Source: JBKPNX01 sp046732855 | Lineage (GTDB): Bacteria; Pseudomonadota; Alphaproteobacteria; Geminicoccales; Geminicoccaceae | Reading direction: 5' to 3' | Assembly: GCA_046732855.1 (NCBI GenBank) | Contig: JBKPNX010000245.1 | Coordinates: 1 to 31,465 of the forward strand | DNA: 31,465 bases | Part shown: positions 9,446 through 17,210 of the stretch, piece after piece | How positions within the stretch are numbered: the first letter of the stretch is position 1 | How the letters are laid out: each line of letters opens with the position of its first letter | Program-made: the position numbers and the translations under genes | The notes under the pieces: model-generated | Database searches by the model: none | The model's input: only the letters and a program-made list of their open reading frames with translations | What the model was told of the DNA's origin: nothing

Positions 9446-9769
9446 TTAGAACGGCAACTTCATTCCGGCCGGCAAGTTGAGGCCGCCGGTGAGCTTGCCC
9501 ATCTCCTCCTGCACGTGAGCCTCGACCTTGGCCTTGGCGTCGTTGCAGGCCGCGACCAGGAGATCCTCAAGAATCTCGACCTCATTCGGAACCGCCAGCG
9601 CCGGGTCGATCTTGATGCGCCGCACGTCGCCCTTGCCGTTCAGGGTCACCGTGACCATGCCGCCGCCGGCCGAGCCGGCGACCTCGACCTCGGCCAGCTT
9701 GGCCTGCATGTCGGCCATCTTGCTCTGCAGCTTCTGCGCCTCCTTGAGCATGTTGCCGAGGTTCTTCAT
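9446..9769 (-). CDS. YbaB/EbfC nucleoid-associated protein
   Basis: A 107-residue DNA-binding protein forming tweezer-like homodimers. It starts MKNLGNMLKEAQKLQSKM and continues with a coiled N-terminal helix. The family core GMVTVTLNGKGDVRRIKIDP and EILEDLLVAACNDAKAK are clear, as is the short tail TGGLNLPAGMKLPF. Length is normal. It lies between dnaX (27-bp gap) and recR (6-bp gap), the classic context of ybaB. It may influence nucleoid structure or transcription; its exact job here is not shown by sequence. Confidence 0.96.
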   Translation of the reverse strand: MKNLGNMLKEAQKLQSKMADMQAKLAEVEVAGSAGGGMVTVTLNGKGDVRRIKIDPALAVPNEVEILEDLLVAACNDAKAKVEAHVQEEMGKLTGGLNLPAGMKLPF

Positions 9770-9796
9770 GGCTGCTCCGTCCTTGGTGATCGGTGC

Positions 9797-11464
9797 TCAG
9801 CGCGAGGCGGCCGGGCGCACGTCGACGATGGCGGCCCCCGGGAACTGCTGCAGGATCGGCTTGATCCGGGGGTCCTCGGCCAGCGCGTCGATGCAGGCCT
9901 GCCGCTCCGCCGCGGCCTGCTGGGCGAGCGTGGGCGCGGCCTGCTGGTCGCTGCCGGCGAGACTGACCAGCCAGCGCTGCCCGGTCCAGCGGCCGAGCGC
10001 CGCGGCGACGCGACCGGGCAGCTCGGGCGGCGTTCCCGGCGCGAGGCGCAGCTCGATCCGACCCGGCTCGAAGTGCACCAGCTGCGCCGCCTGGTAGAGC
10101 CAGCCGTGCAGCATCGGCTCGCCGAACTGCTCGAACAGCGCGACCGCGTCGGCGAAGCTGGCGGGCGACACCGGTGCCTCCGGCGCCCGCAGCCTGGTGG
10201 GCGCGGGCGCGTCGCGTTGGGCGGGTACCGGAGTGGCGGACGCGCGCCCGTCGGCCCCGTCGCCGAGCCGCCTGAGGAGCTCCGCCGGCGGCGGCAGCTC
10301 GGCGGCGTAGGCGAGGCGCACCAGCACCATCTCCGTCGCCAGCAAGGGGCTGGGCGCAAGCCGCACGTCCTCCAGGCCCTTCAGCAGCATCTGCCAGGCG
10401 CGCGCGAGTTCCGGCATGCCGAGCGTCTCCGCAAGGGCCCGGCCGCGCGCCACGTCCGGCTGCGCCACGCCGAGCCCTTCCGCCGCCTGCGGCGCCAGTT
10501 TGATCCGCGTCAGCCAGTGGCTGATCTCCAGCAGATCCTGGAGCACCGCTTCCGGCTCGGTGCCGAGCGCATAGAGTTCAGCCAGGCAATCCAGGGCTTC
10601 CCGGATCGCTCCGCGCGCCACATGCTCGAACAGATCGAGCACCCGCGAGCGGTCGGCCAGCCCGAGCATCGCCTGTACCTGTGCCGCCGCGATCGCTTCG
10701 CCGCCGGCGAGCGCGATCGCCTGGTCGAGCAGCGACAGCCCGTCGCGCACCGAACCCTCGGCGGCGCGCACGATCAGCGCGAGCGCCCCGGGCTCGATCT
10801 GCACCCCCTCCTTGGCGGCGATCTCGCCGAGGTGGCGCTGCAACAGCTCCCCCTCGACCCGGCGCAGATCGAAGCGCTGACAGCGCGACAGCACCGTGAT
10901 CGGCACCTTGCGCACCTCGGTCGTGGCGAAGATGAAGATGGTCTGCGGCGGCGGCTCCTCGAGGGTCTTCAGCAGGCCGTTGAACGCCTTCTCGGACAGC
11001 ATGTGCACTTCGTCGATGATGTAGACCTTGGTGCGCGCCGAGCTCGGCGCGTAGCGCACGCTGTCGACGATCTCGCGGATGTCGTCGATGCCGGTGCGCG
11101 TCGCGGCATCCATCTCCAGCACGTCGATGTGCCGCCCTTCGGCGATGGCGACGCAGGGCTCGCATTGCCCGCACGGCTCGGGCGTCGGCTGTCCGTTGCC
11201 GTCGAGGCCGACACAGTTCAGGGCGCGGGCGATGATCCGGGCAGTCGTGGTCTTGCCGACCCCGCGAATTCCGGTGAGGAGGAACGCGTGCGCCACTCGC
11301 CCGCTGCGCATGGCATTGGCGAGCGTGCGGACCAGGGCGTCCTGGCCGATCAGCTCCGAGAAGCGCTGCGGCCGATAGGTGCGCGCCAGGACCCGGTAGT
11401 GGCGCGCGGGCTGGCCGGTCGGGCCACCGAGGTTGAGCACGGGTTCTGCTGGCATGCTGGGCAT
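9797..11464 (-). CDS. dnaX: DNA polymerase III subunit gamma/tau
   Basis: A 555-residue clamp-loader ATPase subunit of the replicative polymerase. The AAA+ part shows Walker A GIRGVGKT (65-72), zinc-module cysteines Cys84, 98, 101 and 104, Walker B IIDEVHML (around 149-156) and the sensor/arginine-finger region SRCQRFDLRR. The C-terminal third, from about 385, is the variable tau region with an Ala/Pro-rich linker and ends ILQQFPGAAIVDVRP. I chose ATG 11464, which has GAGG 8 bases upstream. The open frame continues upstream into the SRP RNA gene and cannot be protein there. No A-rich slippery heptamer for gamma synthesis is evident, so only the long tau form is predicted. First protein gene of the cluster. 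Confidence 0.96.
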   Translation of the reverse strand: MPSMPAEPVLNLGGPTGQPARHYRVLARTYRPQRFSELIGQDALVRTLANAMRSGRVAHAFLLTGIRGVGKTTTARIIARALNCVGLDGNGQPTPEPCGQCEPCVAIAEGRHIDVLEMDAATRTGIDDIREIVDSVRYAPSSARTKVYIIDEVHMLSEKAFNGLLKTLEEPPPQTIFIFATTEVRKVPITVLSRCQRFDLRRVEGELLQRHLGEIAAKEGVQIEPGALALIVRAAEGSVRDGLSLLDQAIALAGGEAIAAAQVQAMLGLADRSRVLDLFEHVARGAIREALDCLAELYALGTEPEAVLQDLLEISHWLTRIKLAPQAAEGLGVAQPDVARGRALAETLGMPELARAWQMLLKGLEDVRLAPSPLLATEMVLVRLAYAAELPPPAELLRRLGDGADGRASATPVPAQRDAPAPTRLRAPEAPVSPASFADAVALFEQFGEPMLHGWLYQAAQLVHFEPGRIELRLAPGTPPELPGRVAAALGRWTGQRWLVSLAGSDQQAAPTLAQQAAAERQACIDALAEDPRIKPILQQFPGAAIVDVRPAASR

Positions 11465-11500
11465 CAACCACGCCTCGACGGCGGGTATGTGACGTGACAA

Positions 11501-11594
11501 GGGAGCTGGCACACGACCCGGCTCGGGCTCGTTACGGCTGCTTCCTTCCGGACCTGACCGGGTTGGCGAGTGAACCGTCCGCCGCCAACTCCCC
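11501..11594 (-). ncRNA. ffs: Signal recognition particle RNA (4.5S RNA), small bacterial type
   Basis: The minus strand carries the near-invariant SRP core GGTCAGGTCCGGAAGGAAGC (about 11541-11559), with the GGAA loop and asymmetric bulges bound by Ffh. The ends pair perfectly: GGGAGTTGGC near the 5' end with GCCAGCTCCC at the 3' end, 10 pairs including one G-U. The total of about 94 bases fits the small SRP RNA. A promoter ends about 6 bases before the predicted 5' end. It lies just upstream of dnaX on the same strand, a common alphaproteobacterial position. The 3' end is set at the end of the stem; no strong T-run follows. Confidence 0.94.
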
Positions 11595-11600
11595 GCGCAC

Positions 11601-11629
11601 AATATCGGGCTTTGCGCGAACCAGCGCAA
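11601..11629 (-). promoter_or_regulatory. Promoter of ffs
   Basis: Read on the minus strand, TTGCGC (11629-11624) is followed after 17 bases by GATATT (11606-11601). The ffs 5' end at about 11594 is 7 bases further on, the expected distance for a transcription start. The agreement between an independently folded RNA end and the hexamers supports the call. Read-through could also feed dnaX. Confidence 0.65.
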
Positions 11630-11643
11630 GGCGCACCTCGCGG

Positions 11644-11672
11644 TTGGTGCCGGTCCGCGGATGGCCTAAGCT
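11644..11672 (+). promoter_or_regulatory. Possible promoter of nudC
   Basis: TTGGTG (11644-11649), 17-base spacer, TAAGCT (11667-11672), 28 bases before the nudC ATG. It is back to back with the ffs promoter. The hexamers are imperfect, so this is moderate evidence only. Confidence 0.4.
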
Positions 11673-11700
11673 CGGCCGGTCACGCTGCCAGGGAGCGTCG

Positions 11701-12615
11701 ATGAACCGCCTGTCCAACCCGCCGCCGCACCGCTACACCGGGGCCGGATTCGACCGCGCCAGCCACCGCCGGCTGGATCCCGACTGGCTCTGCGCGCGCC
11801 GCGCCGACCCGCGCAGCCGGGTGATCCTGATGTCGGGCCTCGAGGTCCTGGTCAGCACCGACGACCAGCCGTGCGCGGAGGTGCTGACGATCGAGCGTCT
11901 GGGCGAGCCGCTGCCCGAGGAGGCGCTGTTTCTCGGCGAGGAGGAGGGCGCCGCGCTGTTTGCCGCCGACCTCGGTCGCGCCGCCGCGCCGCCCCGTGGC
12001 CGCTTCGTCGAGGTGCGCGCGGTCGGCGCCTGGCTGTCCCCCAAGGAGGCCGGCTGGTGCGCTTACGCCCGGGCGCTCGCCTTCTGGCACAGCCGGCACC
12101 GCTATTGCGGCGCCTGCGGCGGCGCGACGGTCAGCGTGCAGGGCGGCCACATCCGGCGCTGTCAGATCTGCGATGCCCAGCATTTCCCGCGCAGCGACCC
12201 GGCGGTGATCGTGCTGGTCACCCATCGCCACCCGGAGCATGGCGAACGCTGTCTGCTCGGCCGCTCGGCCCGCTTCCCCGCCGGCATCTATTCGACGCTC
12301 GCCGGGTTCGTCGAGCCCGGCGAATCCCTCGAGGAGACGGTGCGCCGGGAGGTGTACGAGGAAGCCGGGGTGGCGGTGGTGGACATGCACTACCGCTCGT
12401 CCCAGCCCTGGCCGTTCCCGGCATCGCTGATGCTCGGATTTCGCGCCACCGCGCGCAGCGACGGGCTGCGCATCGATCCCGACGAGCTGGTCGATGCCGG
12501 CTGGTACAGCCGCGCCCAACTGATCGACCCCGAGCGGCGGCCGGTCCAGCTGCCGAACCCGGACTCGATCGCCCGCCACCTGATCGAGGACTGGCTGTAC
12601 GAGGCCGAGGCCTGA
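11701..12615 (+). CDS. nudC: NADH pyrophosphatase / NAD-capped RNA hydrolase NudC
   Basis: A 304-residue Nudix hydrolase that cleaves NAD(H) to NMN(H) and AMP and, in characterised homologues, removes NAD caps from RNA 5' ends. The zinc ribbon is complete (Cys136, Cys139, Cys154, Cys157). The Nudix box runs from 202 to 224 (GFVEPGESLEETVRREVYEE followed by AGV) with the catalytic glutamates in place. It is followed by the NudC-specific SQPWPFPAS (234-242). ATG 11701 has GGGAG about 6 bases upstream; the open frame further upstream runs into ffs and is non-coding. Single gene, facing mmcB convergently with a 7-bp gap. Confidence 0.97.
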   Translation: MNRLSNPPPHRYTGAGFDRASHRRLDPDWLCARRADPRSRVILMSGLEVLVSTDDQPCAEVLTIERLGEPLPEEALFLGEEEGAALFAADLGRAAAPPRGRFVEVRAVGAWLSPKEAGWCAYARALAFWHSRHRYCGACGGATVSVQGGHIRRCQICDAQHFPRSDPAVIVLVTHRHPEHGERCLLGRSARFPAGIYSTLAGFVEPGESLEETVRREVYEEAGVAVVDMHYRSSQPWPFPASLMLGFRATARSDGLRIDPDELVDAGWYSRAQLIDPERRPVQLPNPDSIARHLIEDWLYEAEA

Positions 12616-12622
12616 TCCAGGA

Positions 12623-13090
12623 CTATCGCTCGAGCAGGCGGACGGCGGCGGGGAAAGGGGCCGCCGGCTGCGGATCGATCATCGTCTGCAGGCGGCTCGC
12701 GGCGGCGCGGCCGAAGCGGATCAGCATCGCCTTGCGCCGCGCCGGGCTGAGCGCGCGCATACGCGCCGCGCGGACGATCTCACCGCCGAAGCGGTCGGCC
12801 AGGATCAGTCCCTCCTCCGGGGGCAGAAAAGCGAGCGGGAAGTCCGGCCCGACGGCGAAGTAGAAGCGGTCGCAATACGCCAGGTATTCCTGCCATTTGC
12901 GGTCGGCGACGTAGTCGGCGCGGCACGACTTGACCTCGACCAGGACGATCGCGCCGGTGCGATCGATCGCGACGAGATCGGCGCGGCGGCCGGTGCCGAG
13001 CGGCAGCTCGGCAAGCACGGTGTGGTCGGCGTCGGTCAGCGCGCGGCCCACGCCGCGCACCAGATCGCAGGCGCCGATGGTCTCTCTCAT
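12623..13090 (-). CDS. mmcB: MmcB-family DNA repair protein (former DUF1052)
   Basis: About 155 residues. The MmcB family is restricted largely to alphaproteobacteria; in Caulobacter a member is SOS-induced and contributes to mitomycin C resistance. The sequence shows a PD-(D/E)XK nuclease-like pattern: RRADLVAID (Asp), then IVLVEVKSCRADYVAD (E-V-K), then KWQEYLAYCDRFYFAVG, and later PPEEGLILAD. This suggests a restriction-endonuclease-like fold. I chose ATG 13090, which has AAGGA about 7 bases upstream; an ATG at 13123 would add 11 residues. It is divergent from the DUF2336 gene and convergent with nudC. The family call is strong; nuclease activity is inference from the motif pattern. Confidence 0.88.
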   Translation of the reverse strand: MRETIGACDLVRGVGRALTDADHTVLAELPLGTGRRADLVAIDRTGAIVLVEVKSCRADYVADRKWQEYLAYCDRFYFAVGPDFPLAFLPPEEGLILADRFGGEIVRAARMRALSPARRKAMLIRFGRAAASRLQTMIDPQPAAPFPAAVRLLER

Positions 13091-13213
13091 TCCAAGTCCT
13101 TGGCCGGTCATCCCAACCTTCAACAGAACCTTAACCGGGCGCCTCGCACAATGCCCAAGTCGCCGACGCCAAAGGGCGCCGCCCGACGGTATTTTCCTGG
13201 ACGAGAGGGTTCG

Positions 13214-14398
13214 ATGAGCGCGCAGGCGAGCCAGGAGCTATCTGGCGCTTACCCGCCAAGCCCCAGGGCCGGCCGGCGCCGCGCCCAGCTGATCGAGAAC
13301 GGCGCCAGGGGGGCCAGCGTGCATGCCCTTTCGCTCGCCGACGTGCGCGCCCTGGAGGGCGATCCGTCGCCCGCCTCGCGCGCCGCGCTTGCCGCGAAGT
13401 TCGGGCGTCAGTACGACCACTTGGTCGAGGGCGACACGCGTTCGCTCGCCGAAGCGGTGCTCGAGCTGCTGGTCAGAGACCTCGAGAAGAACGTGCGTCA
13501 GGCGCTCGCCGAGGCGGTGGCGGCCAGCGCGAACCTGCCGCACAGCGTGGCGACGCGCCTCGCCCGCGACGATTTCGAGGTGGCGCGCTCGATCCTGCAG
13601 TGCAGCCCGGTGCTGAGCGACGAGGATCTGAGCGAGATCGTGCGCACGCACGCGATGCAGTATGCGCTTGCCGTGGCCGGGCGCGAGCACCTGTCGGAGT
13701 GGTTGTCGGATCTGCTCGCGGACACCAACGAGCCGGAGGTGGTCGCCGCCTTGACCGGCAACCCCGGTGCGCAGCTGTCCGTCGCCACGCTGCGGCGTAT
13801 CGCTGAGGATTATCGCGACGACCGCGCCATTCAGGACCGCCTGATCCGCCGCCCGGCGCTGCCGTACGAACTGGTCGATCAGCTGGTCACCGCGATCGGC
13901 GAGCGGCTGGAATGGGAGCTGATCCAGCAGCGCCGGATCAGCAAGTCCGAGGCGCGGCAGCTCATGGCGGCGGCGCGCGATCGCGCGACCCTGTCGATCG
14001 TCACCCGCGATCATGGCGAGAAGTCGATCGAGCGCGAGCTGCGCCACCGGTTCACGACCGGGGAGCTGACGCCTGAGGACATCGTCACGTTCCTGCGCGA
14101 CGGCGCGATCGCCAAGGTGGAAGCCGGCCTGGCTCTGCTCGCCGATATCGACGGTGCGCGGGTGCGTCAGCTGCTGTACGGCATGGACAAGCGCGGCCTC
14201 GCTGCGCTGTGCGCCCGCGCCGGCTTCGGCGCGCCGCACTACATCGCGATCCGCATGGCGCTGGATTTGGCCGAGCAGGGCATGGAAGGCGTCGATCCCG
14301 AGCCCACGTACTCGGCCGGGACGATCACCTTCGTCCAGCAGCAGTACGATCAGATCAGAAGCGACCGGGCGCAGATCACGCCCTGGTTCGCCAGCTGA
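13214..14398 (+). CDS. DUF2336 domain-containing protein
   Basis: A 394-residue soluble protein of a family with no established function, common in alphaproteobacteria. It is almost entirely alpha-helical with HEAT-like repetition: successive helical pairs carry VRQALAEAVAASANLPHSVA, then ILQCSPVLSDEDLSEIV, EVVAALTGNPGAQLS, and RLIRRPALPYELVDQLV. The C-terminal half, from about 210, is the more conserved DUF2336 segment. No signal peptide or membrane helix is seen. ATG 13214 (MSAQAS) was chosen for its GAGAGGG upstream; an in-frame ATG at 13151 would add 21 residues. In other alphaproteobacteria members lie near cell-cycle or motility genes, but nothing here shows such a role. Confidence 0.85.
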   Translation: MSAQASQELSGAYPPSPRAGRRRAQLIENGARGASVHALSLADVRALEGDPSPASRAALAAKFGRQYDHLVEGDTRSLAEAVLELLVRDLEKNVRQALAEAVAASANLPHSVATRLARDDFEVARSILQCSPVLSDEDLSEIVRTHAMQYALAVAGREHLSEWLSDLLADTNEPEVVAALTGNPGAQLSVATLRRIAEDYRDDRAIQDRLIRRPALPYELVDQLVTAIGERLEWELIQQRRISKSEARQLMAAARDRATLSIVTRDHGEKSIERELRHRFTTGELTPEDIVTFLRDGAIAKVEAGLALLADIDGARVRQLLYGMDKRGLAALCARAGFGAPHYIAIRMALDLAEQGMEGVDPEPTYSAGTITFVQQQYDQIRSDRAQITPWFAS

Positions 14399-14530
14399 GC
14401 TCGCGGGCGCGGCCTCGGGCCCTCCGCGGCGCCGGCCGGCGCCCGCGCCACCGGACGACGAACCCGGATTTCGGCTTGCCACCTCTGGGTGATAATCTGC
14501 CGGCAGCTCCCCCCGCGGTCGTCCCCATAT

Positions 14531-14549
14531 TCCACATCCCTGTGGAGAA
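14531..14549. promoter_or_regulatory. Inverted repeat with DnaA-box-like half sites upstream of dnaB
   Basis: The 16-bp inverted repeat TCCACA-TCCC-TGTGGA (14531-14546) lies 47 bases before the dnaB start in the 195-bp gap after the DUF2336 gene. The right half, read on the minus strand, is TTCTCCACA (14549-14541), one mismatch from the DnaA box TTATNCACA. The left half TATTCCACA (14528-14536) has two mismatches. This could be a DnaA-controlled operator for dnaB or a hairpin of another kind. No T-run follows, so it is not a terminator for the upstream gene. Confidence 0.35.
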
Positions 14550-14593
14550 TTTAGCGCATTACGCGATCCCGGCACCCGTGTTATGGTGCCCTG

Positions 14594-16108
14594 ATGCTCA
14601 CCGATGCGCATGCGGAAATGCCGATCGAGAGCCGGGCGCCCGCCGGTTTTCGCACCCAGCCTCATAATATAGAAGCCGAACAGGCCCTGCTGGGCGCGAT
14701 CTTGATCAATAATGAAGCGTATCATCGGATCAGCGAATTCCTGCGGCCCGAACACTTTTACGAACCGGTGCATGGCCGTATCTTTGCCGCCATGCATCGT
14801 TTGATCGAAAGCGGCCGACTGGCTGATCACGTCACGCTCAAGGTCGCGTTCCAGGATGACGAAGCCCTGCGCGAACTGGATGGCGCGCAGTATCTCGCCA
14901 GGCTGGCGCGCGCGGCCGAGAGCATCATCAACGCCGAAGACTATGGCCGGCTGTTGCACGACCTCGCGCTCAAGCGTGGGTTGATTCACGTCGGCGAGGA
15001 GCTGGTCAACAAGGCCTACGACGCGATCCTGCCCGAAACCGGCCGCGAGCAGATCGAGGCGGCCGAGCAGCGGCTGTTCATGCTCGCCCAGGAAGGCGAG
15101 ATCGAAGGCGGCTTCCGCAGCTTTCCGGCAGTGCTGACCAGCGCGGTCTCCCTGGTCGAAGCGGCCTATCACAAGGACAGCCGCGTCACCGGCGTGCCGA
15201 CCGCGCTGATCGATCTCGACGACAAGCTCGGCGGGCTGCAGCGCTCGGACCTGGTAATCCTGGCGGGCCGGCCGAGCATGGGCAAGACCGCGCTCGCGAT
15301 CACCATCGGGGCGAATGCCGCGGCGACCCGGGCGGTCGGCCGCGACGCCGAGGATCTGGCCGGCGACAACTACGCGGTCGGGGTGTTCTCGCTCGAGATG
15401 TCGGCCGAGCAGCTGGCGATGCGCCTGCTCTCGGCGCAGGCCGAGCTGAGCTCGGACGACCTGCGCCGCGGCAAGCTGCGCGACGCCGATTTCGGCAAGG
15501 TGGTCCAGGCCAGCCAGGATCTGGCCGCGCGGCCGCTGTTCATCGACGACACCCCGGCGCTCTCGGTCGCCGCCCTGCGCACGCGCGCCCGGCGTCTCAA
15601 ACGGCGGCATGGCCTGTCGCTCCTGATCGTCGACTATCTCCAGCTGGTGCGCCCGGTCAGCAGCTCGGGTCAGTCCAATCGAGTGCAGGAGATCGCCGAG
15701 ATCACCCAGGGTCTGAAGGCGGTCGCCAAGGAGCTCAACATCCCCGTGCTCGCGCTGTCGCAGCTGTCGCGCGCGGTCGAGCAGCGCGAGGACAAGCGGC
15801 CGCAGCTGGCGGATCTGCGCGAGTCCGGAGCTATCGAGCAGGACGCCGACGTGGTCATGTTCGTGTACCGCGACGAATATTATCAGGAGCGCTCGGAGCC
15901 GCGGCAGCGTCCAGATGAAAGCGACGAGCGCTTCCAGGAGCGCTATCAGACCTGGCAGAAGCGCTATGAAGCGAGCCTCGGCATTGCGGACGTCATGATC
16001 GCCAAGCAGCGCAACGGCCCGATCGGCTCGATCCGGCTGTCGTTCGACGCCACCCGCGGCCGCTTCAGCAACTTCGAATACCGCGACCTGCTCGTGAATG
16101 GCTACTGA
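14594..16108 (+). CDS. dnaB: Replicative DNA helicase DnaB
   Basis: A 504-residue hexameric helicase that unwinds DNA at the fork and recruits primase. The N-terminal domain begins after a 20-residue lead with TQPHNIEAEQALLGAILINN (21-40). The RecA-like C-terminal domain has Walker A GRPSMGKT (225-232), FSLEMSAEQLAMRLLS and Walker B LLIVDYLQLV (343-352). LSQLSRAVEQREDKRPQLAD and the DLRESGAIEQDAD loop follow, then the arginine-finger region near the C-terminus. No intein is present. ATG 14594 lies 8 bases after a TTATGG hexamer, so the mRNA may be leaderless or nearly so. The 3' end overlaps alr by 11 bp. Confidence 0.98.
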   Translation: MLTDAHAEMPIESRAPAGFRTQPHNIEAEQALLGAILINNEAYHRISEFLRPEHFYEPVHGRIFAAMHRLIESGRLADHVTLKVAFQDDEALRELDGAQYLARLARAAESIINAEDYGRLLHDLALKRGLIHVGEELVNKAYDAILPETGREQIEAAEQRLFMLAQEGEIEGGFRSFPAVLTSAVSLVEAAYHKDSRVTGVPTALIDLDDKLGGLQRSDLVILAGRPSMGKTALAITIGANAAATRAVGRDAEDLAGDNYAVGVFSLEMSAEQLAMRLLSAQAELSSDDLRRGKLRDADFGKVVQASQDLAARPLFIDDTPALSVAALRTRARRLKRRHGLSLLIVDYLQLVRPVSSSGQSNRVQEIAEITQGLKAVAKELNIPVLALSQLSRAVEQREDKRPQLADLRESGAIEQDADVVMFVYRDEYYQERSEPRQRPDESDERFQERYQTWQKRYEASLGIADVMIAKQRNGPIGSIRLSFDATRGRFSNFEYRDLLVNGY

Positions 16109-17210
16109 GGCCGCCAGGGCCGTCCTGACCATCGATCTCGGCGCGCTCGTCGACAATTTCCGGCGCCTGCGCCGCCAAGCGCCGGGCAGCGAAATCGCCG
16201 CGGTGGTCAAGGCCGACGGTTACGGCCTGGGCGCACGGGAGGTCGCCGCAGCGCTGTGGCAGAGCGGCTGCCGGAGCTTTTTCGTGGCCCACCCCGCGGA
16301 AGGGGCCGCGCTGCGCGCCGCGCTGCCCGACGCCACGATCTTCGTGCTGCACGGTCTGCAGGAAGGCACCGGCGAGGATCTGGTCGCCGCGGCGCTGATT
16401 CCAGTGCTGAACCACCCGGGCGAGCTCGCTCGGTACGCGGCGCTGGCGCGCCGGCGTCAGCGACGCCTGCCCGCCGCCCTGCAGATCGACAGCGGGATGT
16501 GCCGGCTCGGCTTTGCCGAAGCCGAGTTGATGCGCCTGGATCGCGCGGAGCTCGACGCGCTCGATTTGCGCCTGGTCATGAGCCATCTGGCGTGCGCCGA
16601 GGAAGCGGCCAATCCGATGAACCAGGCGCAGCTGGCGCGCTTCGAGCGGCTGCGCACGCTGTTGCCCGACGCGTCGACGAGCCTCGCCAACTCCTCGGGC
16701 ATCTTCCTCGGGGCCGCGTTCCATGGCGAGGTCTGCCGGCCTGGCGTGGCGCTGTACGGGGTCAATCCCACGCCAGGGCAAGCCAACCCGATGGCGCCGG
16801 TGGTCACGCTCGAGGCGCCCGTCCTGCAGGTGCACGACGTCGCCGGCCCCGGCAGCGTCGGCTACGGCGCGACCTACCGGACCCGGGCCGGGGCGCGCAT
16901 CGCCACCGTGCCGGTCGGCTATGCCGACGGGTATCTGCGGGCGGCGAGCGGACGCGCGAGCGCGCGGATCGCCGGGGAGGAGGTGCCGCTTGCCGGCCGG
17001 GTGTCCATGGATCTGATCAGCCTGGACGTCTCGGCACTGCCGCCCGAGGCCGTGCGCCCCGGCGCTCTGGTCGAGCTGATCGGCGGGCCGGACGGGGTCG
17101 ACCGCCTGGCCGAGGCCGCAGGGACGATCGGCTACGAAGTATTGACGCGGCTTGGCAGCCGGTTCGCGCGCCATTATATCCGGCCGGCAGCCAAGAAGGC
17201 CGGTCCATGA
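16098..17210 (+). CDS. alr: Alanine racemase
   Basis: A 370-residue PLP enzyme interconverting L- and D-alanine for peptidoglycan. The PLP lysine is Lys38 in AVVKADGYGLG; the opposing catalytic tyrosine is Tyr256 in GSVGYGATYRT. The supporting motifs IDSGMCRLGF (substrate/PLP barrel), SNxSG-like LANSSGIFL, RPGVALYGVNP and GRVSMDLISLDVS are all present. The start ATG 16098 lies inside the dnaB 3' end. The stop overlaps the mlaE start (ATGA), so dnaB-alr-mlaE-mlaF form one tightly packed unit. The product is cytoplasmic. Alanine racemase (biosynthetic or catabolic type) is certain at family level. Confidence 0.98.
   Translation: MATEAARAVLTIDLGALVDNFRRLRRQAPGSEIAAVVKADGYGLGAREVAAALWQSGCRSFFVAHPAEGAALRAALPDATIFVLHGLQEGTGEDLVAAALIPVLNHPGELARYAALARRRQRRLPAALQIDSGMCRLGFAEAELMRLDRAELDALDLRLVMSHLACAEEAANPMNQAQLARFERLRTLLPDASTSLANSSGIFLGAAFHGEVCRPGVALYGVNPTPGQANPMAPVVTLEAPVLQVHDVAGPGSVGYGATYRTRAGARIATVPVGYADGYLRAASGRASARIAGEEVPLAGRVSMDLISLDVSALPPEAVRPGALVELIGGPDGVDRLAEAAGTIGYEVLTRLGSRFARHYIRPAAKKAGP

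Noticed and set aside
9338..11497. 719-codon plus-strand frame opposite ybaB and dnaX
   Set aside because: Shadow frame caused by high GC; composition is unlike protein and it also crosses the SRP RNA gene.
11494..11700. N-terminal extension of nudC upstream of 11701
   Set aside because: It would translate the SRP RNA gene and the ffs promoter; ATG 11701 has its own ribosome-binding site and fits the family length.
13238..16210. 990-codon minus-strand frame opposite the DUF2336 gene and dnaB
   Set aside because: No domain is recognisable; it spans two good genes and their intergenic gap on the other strand.
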